Shown: positions 32,688 through 44,900 of the stretch, in pieces
Layout of the letters: the number at the start of each line of letters is the position of its first letter
Numbering within the stretch: position 1 is the first letter of the stretch
Assembly (NCBI GenBank): GCA_907163375.1
Contig: CAJQUW010007736.1
Location: forward strand, 173,549 to 237,548
Direction: 5' to 3'
DNA from: Prostheceraeus crozeri
Lineage: Eukaryota; Platyhelminthes; Polycladida; Euryleptidae
DNA length: 64,000 bases
Program-made: the position numbers and the translations under genes
Notes under the pieces: model-generated
Told to the model about the DNA's origin: nothing
Databases searched by the model: none
What the model saw: only the letters and a program-made list of their open reading frames with translations

Positions 32688-34419
32688 GTAGTAATCCCAT
32701 GGCAAAATCGAGTGCAAAATGAGCAGCGATGACTCATCGCCGTGACCTCGCGTGACCTTAGGTTACCGTCCCGCGTCATGAAATACGTGATGTGACTACT
32801 GATGGTTTTATAAGTAGTGCTAAAAACGGAAAAATGTGAAGGCGTGATGTATTACTGAGTGTCATGTGATGAGACTACAAGCAGAGGCAGGAGTGACCTT
32901 GACCTGACTTCTCCGGGGTTGAGACTACAAGCAGAGACAGGAGGAGTGACCTGACATGATCTCTCCGGGAGAGAGGGTGAGACTATAGCAGAGAAGGGAT
33001 TTTGTCCAGGATGGAGCATGTTTTGTGTCATGTTGTGTAGAAGTGGATGTCTTTTGTCCACTGTTACCACTGGTCTGTGACTGTAAGATATGATGGGACT
33101 ACAAGCAGAGGCATGAGGAGTGACCTTAAATTGACCTTGACCTGATCTTAGCGGGAGAGAGGTATGAATCGGGTATGTGTTAAGACTACAAGCAGAGAAG
33201 GGATTTTGTCCAGGATGGAGCATGTTTTGTGTCTTGTCGTGCAGAAGTGGATGTCTTTTGTCCACCGTTACCCCTGATCTCTGACTGTAAGATGTGATGG
33301 GACACTATGTCATCAAGTGCATGTGGTGAGAAGAGAAAGGGGTCTTTCTCCTATCTCTCTCATCAGATGACTCCAAAAACTGGGTTTCCATAGGAAACCA
33401 AGGCAGATTTTTCGATTGCCGCAATCACCTAAGTTGTCAGAGTGAGTGGAGAGCCAGGAGATGACCTGGATATCAGACCATCGTAGTAGGCCTAAACTTT
33501 AAAGGCGTGTATCTCTGCTTGTAGGAATCGGATGGACTTCGTTCAACGTTTGTTCGAGAGGTCATGATTCAGGTCAAGTCATAGACTACTTATAAACGTT
33601 TTATAAGTAGTGCTTAAATGCCGAAAATTTAAATTCGTTATTTTTGGAGGTTTTCCAGGGGTTTTGACCCTGCTGAAGTCAACCAAGGCATTTGTAAGTG
33701 TGTATGAGTTCTGATTGGACGAGCGAGGATTCCTAGCTCATCAAACATCCGCTATAAAGAAGAGAGTTGACTTTCATGGTCACATTTGCCTTTAGGAAGT
33801 GTCAGAGGCTCTGCTATCAGGCCATTTCTCAAACTCACTGAAAGGGTGTATGGTAAGGAGGTTTTCGGTATAATACTTCCTGTTAGTGATTTCGAGACAG
33901 TGGTGAAGTCCGGGGAGTATCGTACGGGACGTTGACAGCTTTAATCCTTGTGAAACCTCTCTGCGTTTTGTTTGCAAGTTTTCGTCTCAACGGCATACTC
34001 TGACCACAAGGACGACATTGTGACAGGTTACTTTATAAAATTTCCATTGCACTGAATGACTCATTGTTGAGCAGCAGTATGGAGTACGCATGAGTTCTCA
34101 ATGTCATCTTTTCTATCGCTCGGTCATGCTCTCCCAATCACTCTCCTGTTTGTCTGACATATATGCGAGATGAACTGTATCTATCTAAATGAATCAAAGG
34201 TAGACATTCATGTGCCAAGCGCACACATAAAACACACTTTCCTCTTCTTCACTGAACAAACTGTTTTGATGAGAACACACTTTACCGTAGTAGAATCATC
34301 AAACGAAGAACTCATGTGTATATCAATAGGCTGTTATACTTTAAGTGAATAATCAAGTGCATCGATATGTGTTTGACATTAGTACTAAAAATGTGTGATA
34401 TAAGAAACAAACCAACAAC
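32688..34419 (+). repeat. Left terminal inverted repeat of the polymerase element
   Basis: It matches the reverse complement of 46834-48564 nearly base for base. Its outer 750 bp contain an internal tandem repeat (see separate entry) and many copies of GACTACAAGCAGAG. The inner limit is where left and right sequences diverge after ATAAGAAACAAACCA. Short open frames in it exist in both copies and are not genes. Confidence 0.95.
32870..33300. repeat. About 203-bp tandem repeat inside the inverted repeat
   Basis: The block GGATTTTGTCCAGGATGGAG through GTGGATGTCTTTTGTCCAC to CTGACTGTAAGAT-like sequence occurs at about 33,000 and again at about 33,193. Shorter GACTACAAGCAGAG units lie on both sides. 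The same array is mirrored in the right inverted repeat (about 47,950-48,380). Subterminal arrays of this kind often serve as binding sites for replication or transposition proteins (inference). Confidence 0.85.
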
Positions 34420-37400
34420 AGTATTGTGCTATTAATAGTCAGTGTAAAAAACTTTTTATGTAGATGAGATCATGATAGTCTTAGTCACTTTTTATACTGC
34501 AATGACTTTTAAAGTGTTGAAACACTGCAACAACTAATCAGCTCAACAGTATAGAGTGACAACAGGAAGAAATGCATCGCATTAAAAACTTCATGAGTTG
34601 GTTGATCAAGATACATAATTGCATATGTCAAAGTGTTTTACTTCATCGTTGAACTATCAAAGAGTATCACGTGCATCACTGCGTTTTCAATGACCAAACA
34701 CATGTAGGATGTAAAACTATGATTTCTGTTTCAACAAAGTCTGTGAAGTTTAAACGAGTTCACTCTGAAGTTGAAAATCTCGTCGATATGAATATCTCAT
34801 TATATGAAGTTTTAACAGTAAAGCATTGAGCATAACGTCTCTTGAATATGAGTAAACTAGGAATGGCAGGTATGTGAAAACTCATACTTATTTTATGTGG
34901 GAGTTGTTTGGGATATGCAGTGAGATTGAAAATCATTAGAAACAGTAGCAACGCCTTGATGGCTTGTAATCGCGAAAGTGGATGAATGAATTGACAACGC
35001 TGCTTCACCAATCAGTACCGTTGGTGTTAGAAGTGACGCAAGTATTTTTTTTTGTGTTGGGTTGAATATCAACTCGAAAGTTACTGACAAACGTTTAAAG
35101 TTGCTTCATACCACAAATGAAATGGATACATCATCCAAGGTAGTTCATGTGACAGAATCAAAGTGAAGCGTTTATCAAGTGAGTTGTTTCATAAGCTGCT
35201 GCAAGTTTGATTGTAAATGAACATTGGGAATAAATGCAGAAACTTACAAGCGCTTTTAGTAAAAGGTTGAGATGTTTCGTGAAGCAGTGCAGTCGTCTCG
35301 TGTCTAGGAATCAAGGCACATCTACACTTTTGGAGCACGGCACCGTAGCACAAGTTGAGTTGTTGGAGCTCATGTGGGTGATGGACATGGAAGATAGAGA
35401 GTGTCAGATGTTTAAGTTAGGACTATTTCAGATACGCCTATGTTGGAATGTGAGGAATAAATCACATTCACTGAAAAATGAGTATGTGTATAATGTTTAT
35501 TGCAGGCAGGTTTAATACGCAATGTTGCAAAACTCGTAAGAGTAAAATGCAGCATCATCGCATCAGAGTAGGTGTAGGATTAGGAATAACTCATATGTGA
35601 GGTGGTAGTGTTGAATGCAAGATTCGACAAGAATCAAACAAGCAATCATGTAGCACCTACGTGTGAGATGTAAATCAAACTGGTGGATGCAAATATGAGT
35701 AAGTAAATTGAATCAAGCGTGTTAGTTACTCGTACAAGACATAAAACGAAATTTGAATTCAAAGACTCATACTTGTGTTATGAGGGAAAGAAATGCAATG
35801 ATGTTTGGGATATTCAGTCAGATTGAAAAAGTAGAAACGCCTTATTTCGTAAATTTTTTGCAATCATGAAAGTAGATGGACGAACACACAACGTTGTTTC
35901 GTAAATCAGCACCGTCTGTGTTAGAAAAGTGTATTGAAGATTCAGTTTGACTCATGTGAAAATCGTTCTTTGAGTTAAGTACCAATATCCGCGGTGTGAG
36001 AAAGAAACCAACGGTTCAATGCATTGCGTTACCAGCAAGGACAACGAATTTACTAGGATAGGGTCATATGAGATCAGGAAAGTGCATCACCTCGTTCTAA
36101 ATGCTTTTCATAATAAACGTTCACATGAGTTCTATGGTATGTGAAATAATATGTACAAGATTTTGTGTAAGTTAAAACGAGAGAGTAGTGTTGGTGTCTC
36201 AACCTATGAAACAGTAAAGCATTGAACATCACGTCTCTTGAGTATGAGTAAACTAGAAGTGTTAGGGCTGTCAATGGTGTATTGTAAATCAAAATTTGAA
36301 TTGATGAAATCAAACTTGTAAACGACTAACGAGTGCACTGAAAATCAAAACGTGAATAGTATTGGAATGATAGAATCAAATGTGTAAACTGAAACATGCA
36401 TCGAGTCAGTTGATTTCATTCTAAACTGTATGTGTATATTGAAATAATCAAACGTGCTGCCAATGTTGAATGCCAAGTTGCATCCGTGCATGGGTCTTGA
36501 AATTTATGTTTGTTCGTTGAAGTAAACGTGCATGGACGAAAAGTATAAATATCATAACGTAGGTGAGTGTTGAATTGAGTTTCATGTTGACCAGAGTTTT
36601 TGTGTAGAAGAGTACTTATGTAGTATGTGAACTTAATTTTGTATCGCACTTGTTTCTTACGAACGCCATATTAATTTCAGCGGTAGAGTGTAAGTAAAAC
36701 TGCACCATTGAAGATCTCGTTGGAATGACGTTTAGTGTCAAGTATCTTGAGTTTTTAAATATGTAACAACACCATGTATCTCTCATGAGTGAGATGAATG
36801 TAGTAGGAACTGTGCTTGTTCAACTTTAAGATGTTCAATTGCACAACTGAGGCATTTATTTTTGAATGCAAGAAAGCATGTCAGATCTAGGCAGGCATAT
36901 GATGCAACGTTCAATAAATGAATCTGATGTTGTGTTTTCAAATGTGCATGTTGTTTTGATGCATTCCACGTAGGTAAACGTGAAAGCAGCTATTTGAGTG
37001 ACAAACCTCTAATACTGTTGTGATCGGTCATTACAATTTGAAGAAAAGGAAATCCATTGAGCTGTATTATGTGTGTGTGAACTCAAAACAATGAGAAATA
37101 TCTTAGTCTTAATGCGATGATCTTCTACGTTGTGTCTAATGTTTTTTTGGTTATACACTGAAGTTGTTGAAGACACTAGTCGCTCACACTTAAACATTGA
37201 TAGTTGTGTGTGCTTTGAACGACATGTCTCATGCATTATGCTGCAATCATACTGTCTATCTTGCAAAGTTGTTTAATGACAGTTGTGTACATTGCATAAA
37301 AAGCTACATTTCGATTTTGAAAGTAACCTGATCAGTGCTTCTAAATCAATGGTAGCTGCTAGCCTCAAGTAAAAACAGTAATGTCTATCCAACACGTGTG

Positions 37401-40400
37401 TTGTTTCATTCAACGACTTAAATGTAAGACATCGAAATGAAGCACCCAAGTCGTAAGTTTATTGCATTGAACATGAAACCTGTAAGTGAGATGGATAAGA
37501 ATAATTGTCGCTGTATGTAGTTAGACCTTATTTCATGACAGCAGAGTTTCAAACGTTCTCCGGTCGCAGGGGTAAATGTGTAAGTAGGGTTAACCAAACG
37601 ATGTTTATAAAGTGACACGTCATTTACGAGTAACACTTAGTCTATCGCGTTTGTCACTTATGAATGACCAAGTGAGATTTACATGACATCGAAATAGAAA
37701 ATGCAAACCAATTGTGATATGAAAGTGCAGAGATTAATAGATAAATGTTTTGTAAACGGACGTTTTTTTGGATGTATGGATGTGTTACACACCTTTGCTG
37801 CGAATGAAGTCAACAATACAATGTCAAGTACATTCTTGAACACGTCAATGACATGGATGCATTCCTATAGTCCATAATCCAATCCCAGGGTTCTCTACGA
37901 TTCGATTTAGGGATTTAGCGTTATATATAACATACATCAATGATAACTGTTGTTGTAGAGTGTATACATGCATTTACTAACTTAACCATTGGTGAATGAC
38001 ATAGATAAATTGCTAAAGTCCATAATCTAAGGGGCAGGGTTACCTACCGTTGGATTTAGGGATTTGTATAACACAAGTTAACGATCTCTTTTGGTGTAGA
38101 ATACATGCAACACATGATGCGTATGTTCGCTTTATAGAATGACTTTGAACGTAAGACTCAATTTCATGGTGAAAAGACAGGTTTCATATCGTTGATAAGA
38201 GATAGTTAGATGGTCATTATGTTATACACTTTACATTTGATGCATTCAATTGAAGATTTGAATACATTGTATGTATCTTAGTGATTGGAATAAGTGTGTG
38301 AAGAGTTGATTAGAAAATATATAATAGTCAACGTATGAGAGTTTCTTGTTCTCCAAGTTAGGAATATGCAAACATCATTCATCAGTCAGTGTTGTACTTT
38401 AACATCCATGTTTTGTACAAGGTAGGATTTGTTGGACGTGTTATGACAAACGGTTGGATAAATTCATGAAGCTTTGAGTAACACAAACCAAGTATTAAAA
38501 CAAAAAGCACAAGTAAGAAAAAATGTGTGACATTAAAGACTTGAGTATATCATGCTGAACATAAGGTACGAGTAATGATGATGGATAGGAATAAGCGATG
38601 TAATTAATGTCTTGTCTCACATGTGTTTACTGTAATTATCATGGTGATAGAACTGTAAATCTCACCAGTATGACTTTTACAATGTGAAGCATCTTGGGAC
38701 TCTAGGTAGACAATGATCTAAGAGTAAATAAAACCTAAGTGAAATACAGGGTCATACAGAGGTTTAGGATTCTACAAAGTTTGTAGTGTTGATATGAATG
38801 TTGTTCGACAGATTGGAACCGTTAAATGATCTGCTGATATGATTTACAGTGAACAAGAAAATCAGTAAGAGGAGTGATAGGAAAAACGTCTTCACAAATG
38901 CAGACAAGTGAAAACTCTACTAAATGACTGCATGCACGGATTTTATCATCCATCATCAAAGTGAATTTAGTTCAAGCAAGTTACATGAATGTTAAAAGTC
39001 GTACGCTGACAGAGACATAAGTTTACTAAATTACACAGCGAAACTCCTAAATCACTAAATCCATAGGATAGGTATCCCTGTGTTAAGATTTAGGGATTTA
39101 GCGTTTTAAAAGTGCAAGTTACATAGATAAATCACCGAATCCATAGCATAGTCAACCCTATGACAAGACTTAGCGTTATATATGATCCATGTTAGTGATA
39201 TCTGTTCGTGTAGAATGTGACTCAATGCGTCTAGTCAGATAATGTATCATCAACTTCATTCACTTGGTTATATGATGAAGAATGTGTGAGATATAACTGA
39301 AAGCGATCTCATAAAGTTTAGAACACATAGTAGTAACATTGTAGGAATGAGTAAAGTGAAAAGTTATGTCGTATGAAATGAATCATACAAGACTAGCTCG
39401 CATTGAAATGAATTGGTAATGCAACAGACAAGCTGTGTGGGAATCAGCATATGTTTGAAGACAAGTGCTGTTAAAAAGTTTTGAGATGATATGAATTTTA
39501 TCACAACATGTTCGTGGATATAACAGAATGAATGTTTCTACTGGTTGAGTGTATAAGATAGAACACATAACATAGTTGTTGTATGTAAATTAGAGTGTGT
39601 CATATTCGATGAAAGCAAAGATTGAGATTTCAAAGTTTAATGAATAGGTAGTGTAATAAACTGTTTGAATCAGTGACATAGTTAAAAGAAACAACAGTAG
39701 CATATCGAGACATAATCATATAGCATCAGGACGTTTGGTTTATTCATGTAAAAGTTAAATAGAAGCAACTTGTTGATGCAGCATGACACCGTGAGTGCGA
39801 AAGTAGGAATAACATGCTATGACTGGAGCATCAGTTGAAATTGATTGTATGCCAACTGTACATGAAAAGTTATTTCCAAAAGATTGACATGGACACATTA
39901 AGAGTCAAGTCACTGCAAGCCTTTCATATTGATGAGCATGTAGTAACACATGATAGAAAAATTACTAATGTCATAAATGTCGGAATCAGTGCATGTTTAA
40001 AGTCAGGTACTGCTAGTTGTTTCATGATAGTATTTGATATCTAAGATTCAATGTAATGTATCACATGTCAATAGATTTAAGGTGTAGTAGAATAAATGTC
40101 TCTACAGGTTTCGAATGTATAGGATAGAACACATGAAACAGTTGTTATATGTAAATGGAAGTTAAGGTATCACAGTTGATTTACATCTGAAAGCTTATGT
40201 AAATAAGACTTGATTATTGATAGACTTCACATTGTGTGTTATGTTGACTGAATAGTTGAATTGATATTCATCAATGGAAGGTTGATGTATCGAGAAATAG
40301 TGTTAAGTCTCTGTCTATATGTCGTAAATGTTTCGATTTTGCGAATGAAGCAGTATGCTTATCAATCTGGTCAGTTGGTCTATAACTTTTCTTTATATTC

Positions 40401-41956
40401 TCCTTCTATATGCTGGTATTTGTTATTTTCTTCTTGCACCAGATTGGTTGTTGGTTAGGGTTGTAGTTGTTTGAGAGTGGGGAGTGTAATGTAGGATGCT
40501 CATTAGGAAGAATAAGTTCAGTGTATGTTTGCATCATGGCTTGATAGAGTTGATCAAGTCAGAAAGGAATAGGTCTTTGTATCTTCGACAGTGTTCATAG
40601 AAGATGAATAGAATCGTAGGAAGGGAGCATTGACTGCATATTCAATAACTAAAAGCAAAGACGACTTCTCTGGTAAGCATGACATATTTGTTTAACTGAG
40701 CACACAAACATGAAATTCTTGTCCGTTACCAATCAATGAATCAAACATTCTTCGAGGCATCACATCCAAGTCCATCACATATCTTCGGATATGGAATGCA
40801 GAGGGGAGGAATAAATGATGTAATGGAATGAAATGGTAGACCACCCTTGCACCACATGCAACACATCACAGTCTTCTCTCTTCTATAGCAAGCAATCTCT
40901 TGAAACTTAAAAAATGAAGTCCTCTACTACATTCAGATTGAAAGAGAGTTTGGAATGTTGTTATATGAAAACAGTGTTCACTACAGCAATAGAAAGTTTT
41001 ATCTGAAAGGTTTTATGAGATGAGGCGTTTACTGCACTATGTAGATTGTTTTTTGTATTACTTACTTTCGTCGCTCTTACAGTGTCAAAAGGTTTTAGAT
41101 TGAGTGGAGGCGGTTGCTGCACTGTGTAGAATGTTTTATAAATACAGGTAAAGTCTTGACACAAACGGTGAGTGTGTGTGAGAGACGTTAGGGTTAGCGA
41201 TAGGTTAGGGTCAATAACGCCAAGTCTATTACATTGGTCATAGATTATGTCGAATGTACATATGAGATGCATTATTAAGTCTTGCTAGTCATCGAAATGA
41301 AACTCAAACGTGAAACTCTAAACTCCGTGGTGTAAGAAGCTAAACTACATGACTAGTTACAGCGAAAATTCGCGTTTAAAATTGATATAAAGTTCTGTAG
41401 AAACGTAAAAGTTTTAGATGCAGTTCAACGTTGCGATTAGAACACAACTTTGTACATTGAACTATCAAAGGATAGATGCATATGAACAAGTCTGTGCAGA
41501 GGTACATAACACTCTCGTCGATATGGAACAGCAAGGCATGTAAAGTCATTGAATTATCAAAGGATATACGGAAATATATGACTTACAAGACTGAGGACTT
41601 GTAACTCTGTTGACGAGAGTTGAACTATTTCGTCGGTATGAAACAGTGAACATCACGTTAGAACGCTAGGGCTGTCCATGTTGTATTGTAATGAGATGTT
41701 AGAATCAAATGTGTAAGTTTGCTTTTCATGTGCGTTGCAAATTGAGAGAATCAACACGTGTATCATTCAAAACTAGCGTTGACGTTAAGTGAATACACAT
41801 GATGAATTCATTAAGTGATATTTCATCTTGAAGTTTCACACACTAGATGTTTCGATGTAGAAATCAAAACTCCTGTTATAACTATGGTGTTGGTTCATGC
41901 CTTGATTATGTTTAAGCAAAAAGAAGATTGATATGTTAATATAATCAGTTGCAGTT
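34420..41956. other. Non-coding interior of the polymerase element
   Basis: About 7.5 kb without any convincing coding frame on either strand. The longest frames are near 100 codons and have no known domain. The plus strand is visibly poor in C and rich in A, T and G, with frequent GTGTG, ATGAATG and GTTGAATG words, unlike the polymerase gene that follows. Several segments occur twice in diverged form, including CAGTAAAGCATTGA..CACGTCTCTTGA..ATGAGTAAACTAG near 34,820 and 36,207, and GATAGAACACAT..CAGTTGTTATATGTAAAT near 39,560 and 40,125. A hairpin-forming unit occurs four times between 37,860 and 39,235. Confidence 0.7.
37860..39235. repeat. Four diverged copies of a ~110-bp hairpin-forming unit
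   Basis: The copies lie at about 37,865-37,970, 37,995-38,110, 39,045-39,115 and 39,122-39,235. The common parts are TAAATC.CTAAATCCATA, a short middle with AGGGT or CCCTG, GATTTAGGGATTTAGCGTTA, and then AGTGATATCTGTT..TGTAGAATG. In the third copy TAAATCACTAAATC can pair with GATTTAGGGATTTA with one mismatch. They occur as two close pairs about 1.1 kb apart. Confidence 0.65.
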
Positions 41957-44900
41957 ATGAAGCCTGAAATTTCTTTCTTGGTAAATCACCTCAGTACCAT
42001 TCGAATTCATAAGCAAAGTCTTCGTGGTTTTCTCCTAGATTATATTATTGACTTCGAAAATGAACAAACGGAGATTGAAGTGTGCATTGCAAATATTCGA
42101 GAATTGTTTGCAATAATGATTGATCAAGGCTCGTTTAATTGCAGATGTCAATTACATTCGTTTGAATGATGCTTCGAAAGAACCTGAAAGTGTAAACTAT
42201 CATTTCTCATCATATTCACAGGAATATGTTACTTCTGACGATGCGGAAGAGTTTCTTGAGCGTCATATGCAGAAGATTATATCTCGAATGAATAGCTTCA
42301 ATGCGAATGGCAGTAATTTACTTCTGGAAAAGATAAACCGCATTCATATCGCCATCAGCAAGCACATGAGTATCTCTGGTTACATCCATACTGATCTTTT
42401 CAAAATAGATTTCAAGCAAAGCAGACTTCAAACAGCAAGAAATTACAGACGTCGTGTACTCACATTGTTGATGTCATCATATCCTATCCTAACTTGGAAC
42501 TTGTACTCTCTCAATTACATTACATGGTAGAAGACGATGGTTGCCAGACGTCATTACAAAGAAATGACACTCCCATTCCCGCTGCTGTACCACTCTGTGA
42601 ACGTTGTAATAAAACATTTACTGCAAAGAAGAGTTTATACCGTCATCAAAAACGCTGTTATCTGAAACAATCTCATATCTGAAATGAAAGGTACTTCAAC
42701 ATCTCATAATTGGAGAGATGATGTTATTCAAGGGGATGCTGACTACGTTGATTATAATCTGCGAGATGACAACAAAGTGTATCAACCCAAATGTTGTGAC
42801 TGTGGACGAACCTTCTCAAGGAGTGAGCATCTGAAGCGACATCGAAGTGGTAGGCGTAAAGGTTTCAAACTTCGGTATAAACAAAACGGTTCTTGTCTCC
42901 AGAATGATGTGAAATCCTATGCATCGGACGAAGTGGTCAAACAAGTTGATAAGGATGTGGAGCCTACTTGTAGTAATTGTAGGAAAGTGTTTAAAAGAGA
43001 ATGTGACTTGCAGTATCATCGCACAGAACATGCATTTGAATTTGGAGATGATGACTGTAGTAATATATTCAAATTACATAAATCATTCTTAGGAGGTAGA
43101 ATTCATGATGTCATGTTAGTTCCAAGAGGAGTTGAAGTTGATCCAATTAAATGTTTGATGAAGGATACGAAAGCTATTCAAAAGCTAATTTTTGATCCGT
43201 TGAAAGGTTCTTTTCTCATCAAGTGCAGTATGACAGCTGTGATGAATATTTCCAGACCAGAATCACAACAGGAAGATGATACTAAATTTGCTATGTTTGC
43301 CATCTCTTCTCTCCCTGCTGATATGGTATTAAACTTCGACGAATGGTTTGAGCGTCATTTAAGAGCGCTTAAAACACACTTTGAGAATTACACAATGGGA
43401 AGGAGTAACCTGGTGTTTGATAGTGTTGATAAGATCATAATCAAATTGAGCTTAATCGCGGATATGAATGGTCATGGATTTTTCCCTCTTCCAAAGCAGT
43501 TGGAAAATAAAAGAGCTGTTATCAATGTAGACTGTTTCTCTTCCTGTTTCAAATATGCCTTGTTGTCAGTCTTGCATCACAAAGACGTAACCCGTTGTAG
43601 AAATCGCGTATCAAAGTACAAGCAATGGGAAAGTGAGCTTGATTTCACAGGAGTTAATACTGAGAGTGTAAGCATTACTGATGTCCCACTGATTGAAAAG
43701 AATAATAACCTGAAAATAAACATTCATGTCTATGATCAAGAGGTGTTAAGTTGTCGATACAATAATATGAATGTTCGTGCTCCTACAACTGTAAACTTAT
43801 TGCTGGTGGTAAATGATGATGGAAGATGTCATTACTGCGGTATTCCGTCAGTTAAAAGATTGTACTATGAACAAATGAATCACAATAACGTCTTCACATG
43901 TGAACGCTGCTGCAAAAGTTTCAGGCTGAAGAACAAGTTTGAAGAACATCACAAATTCTGCATTAGCGGTAAATTACAAGTTGAAAGCATGCCAACAGAA
44001 GCTGAACATATCTATAAGTCTCAGGGTCATGAACAAAGCCCACTTATAGTGGTATATGCAGATATAGAATGTTACATCGATTCACAGTCAAATGTGCATA
44101 ATCCAATTGCCATTGCCTGCTATGATACATGGCATAAACAGCTCACAGGTAATAAAGAAAATAAAATGATGTGTTGGCGAGGTGAAGGTTGTATACTGAA
44201 GTTTTTAATGGCTCTTGAAAACATGGTCCTGCAACTACATAGAAAACAGTCCTCCATGTTCTTTAAAAAGCCATCATTGTCCTGTGAAGAAAAAGAAGCG
44301 TTTGAAAAAGCATATTCTTGCTGTCAATGCGCATTGCATTTTGATGATGACAAGTGTATTAAGACTGTCTATTTCTGTCCTATTACTAATGAGTTTAAAG
44401 GAGCCATATGCAAAAACTGTAAATATCAGGTCATCTCTAAATGTGACAGTCTTCCTGTTATCTTTCATAACTTCAAGGGATATGATGCACACATTATTCT
44501 AAAGCATGGTATTGAGAAAATGAAACATTGGAAATTGAAGGTTATAGCACAAAGTCAAGAGAAATTTATGACACTCAGAGCTCAAGTTCCTGTTTCTTAT
44601 TGAAAGAATGGAGATAACCATTACTCTGAAATTGTGTTTCTTGATTCCTATCAATTTACGACAAGTTCCTTGTCATCCCTCGTCAAAAACTTGGAGTCAC
44701 TACCCATAACTCAATGTTTGAAGAAAGATTATCCATATCTGACTGATGAAACGATTAACCGCAAAGGCGTTTTCCCGTATTCATACCTTGATTCACCTAA
44801 AAGATTGGATGAAGTGAAACTTCCACCAATTGACTCTTTTTATGATGATTTGTCGGGAAAAACATGTTCAGAAGAGGATTACACACATGCACAAAAAGCG

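Noticed and set aside
32852-33265. 137-codon minus-strand frame and its mirror near 47,977-48,327
   Set aside because: It is the translation of the ~203-bp tandem repeat in the inverted termini. The repeated peptide follows the DNA repeat and has no domain.
40961-41272. 103-codon minus-strand frame in the element interior
   Set aside because: Low-complexity composition driven by the C-poor plus strand. No domain, no partner gene, and no matching frame in the other diverged blocks.
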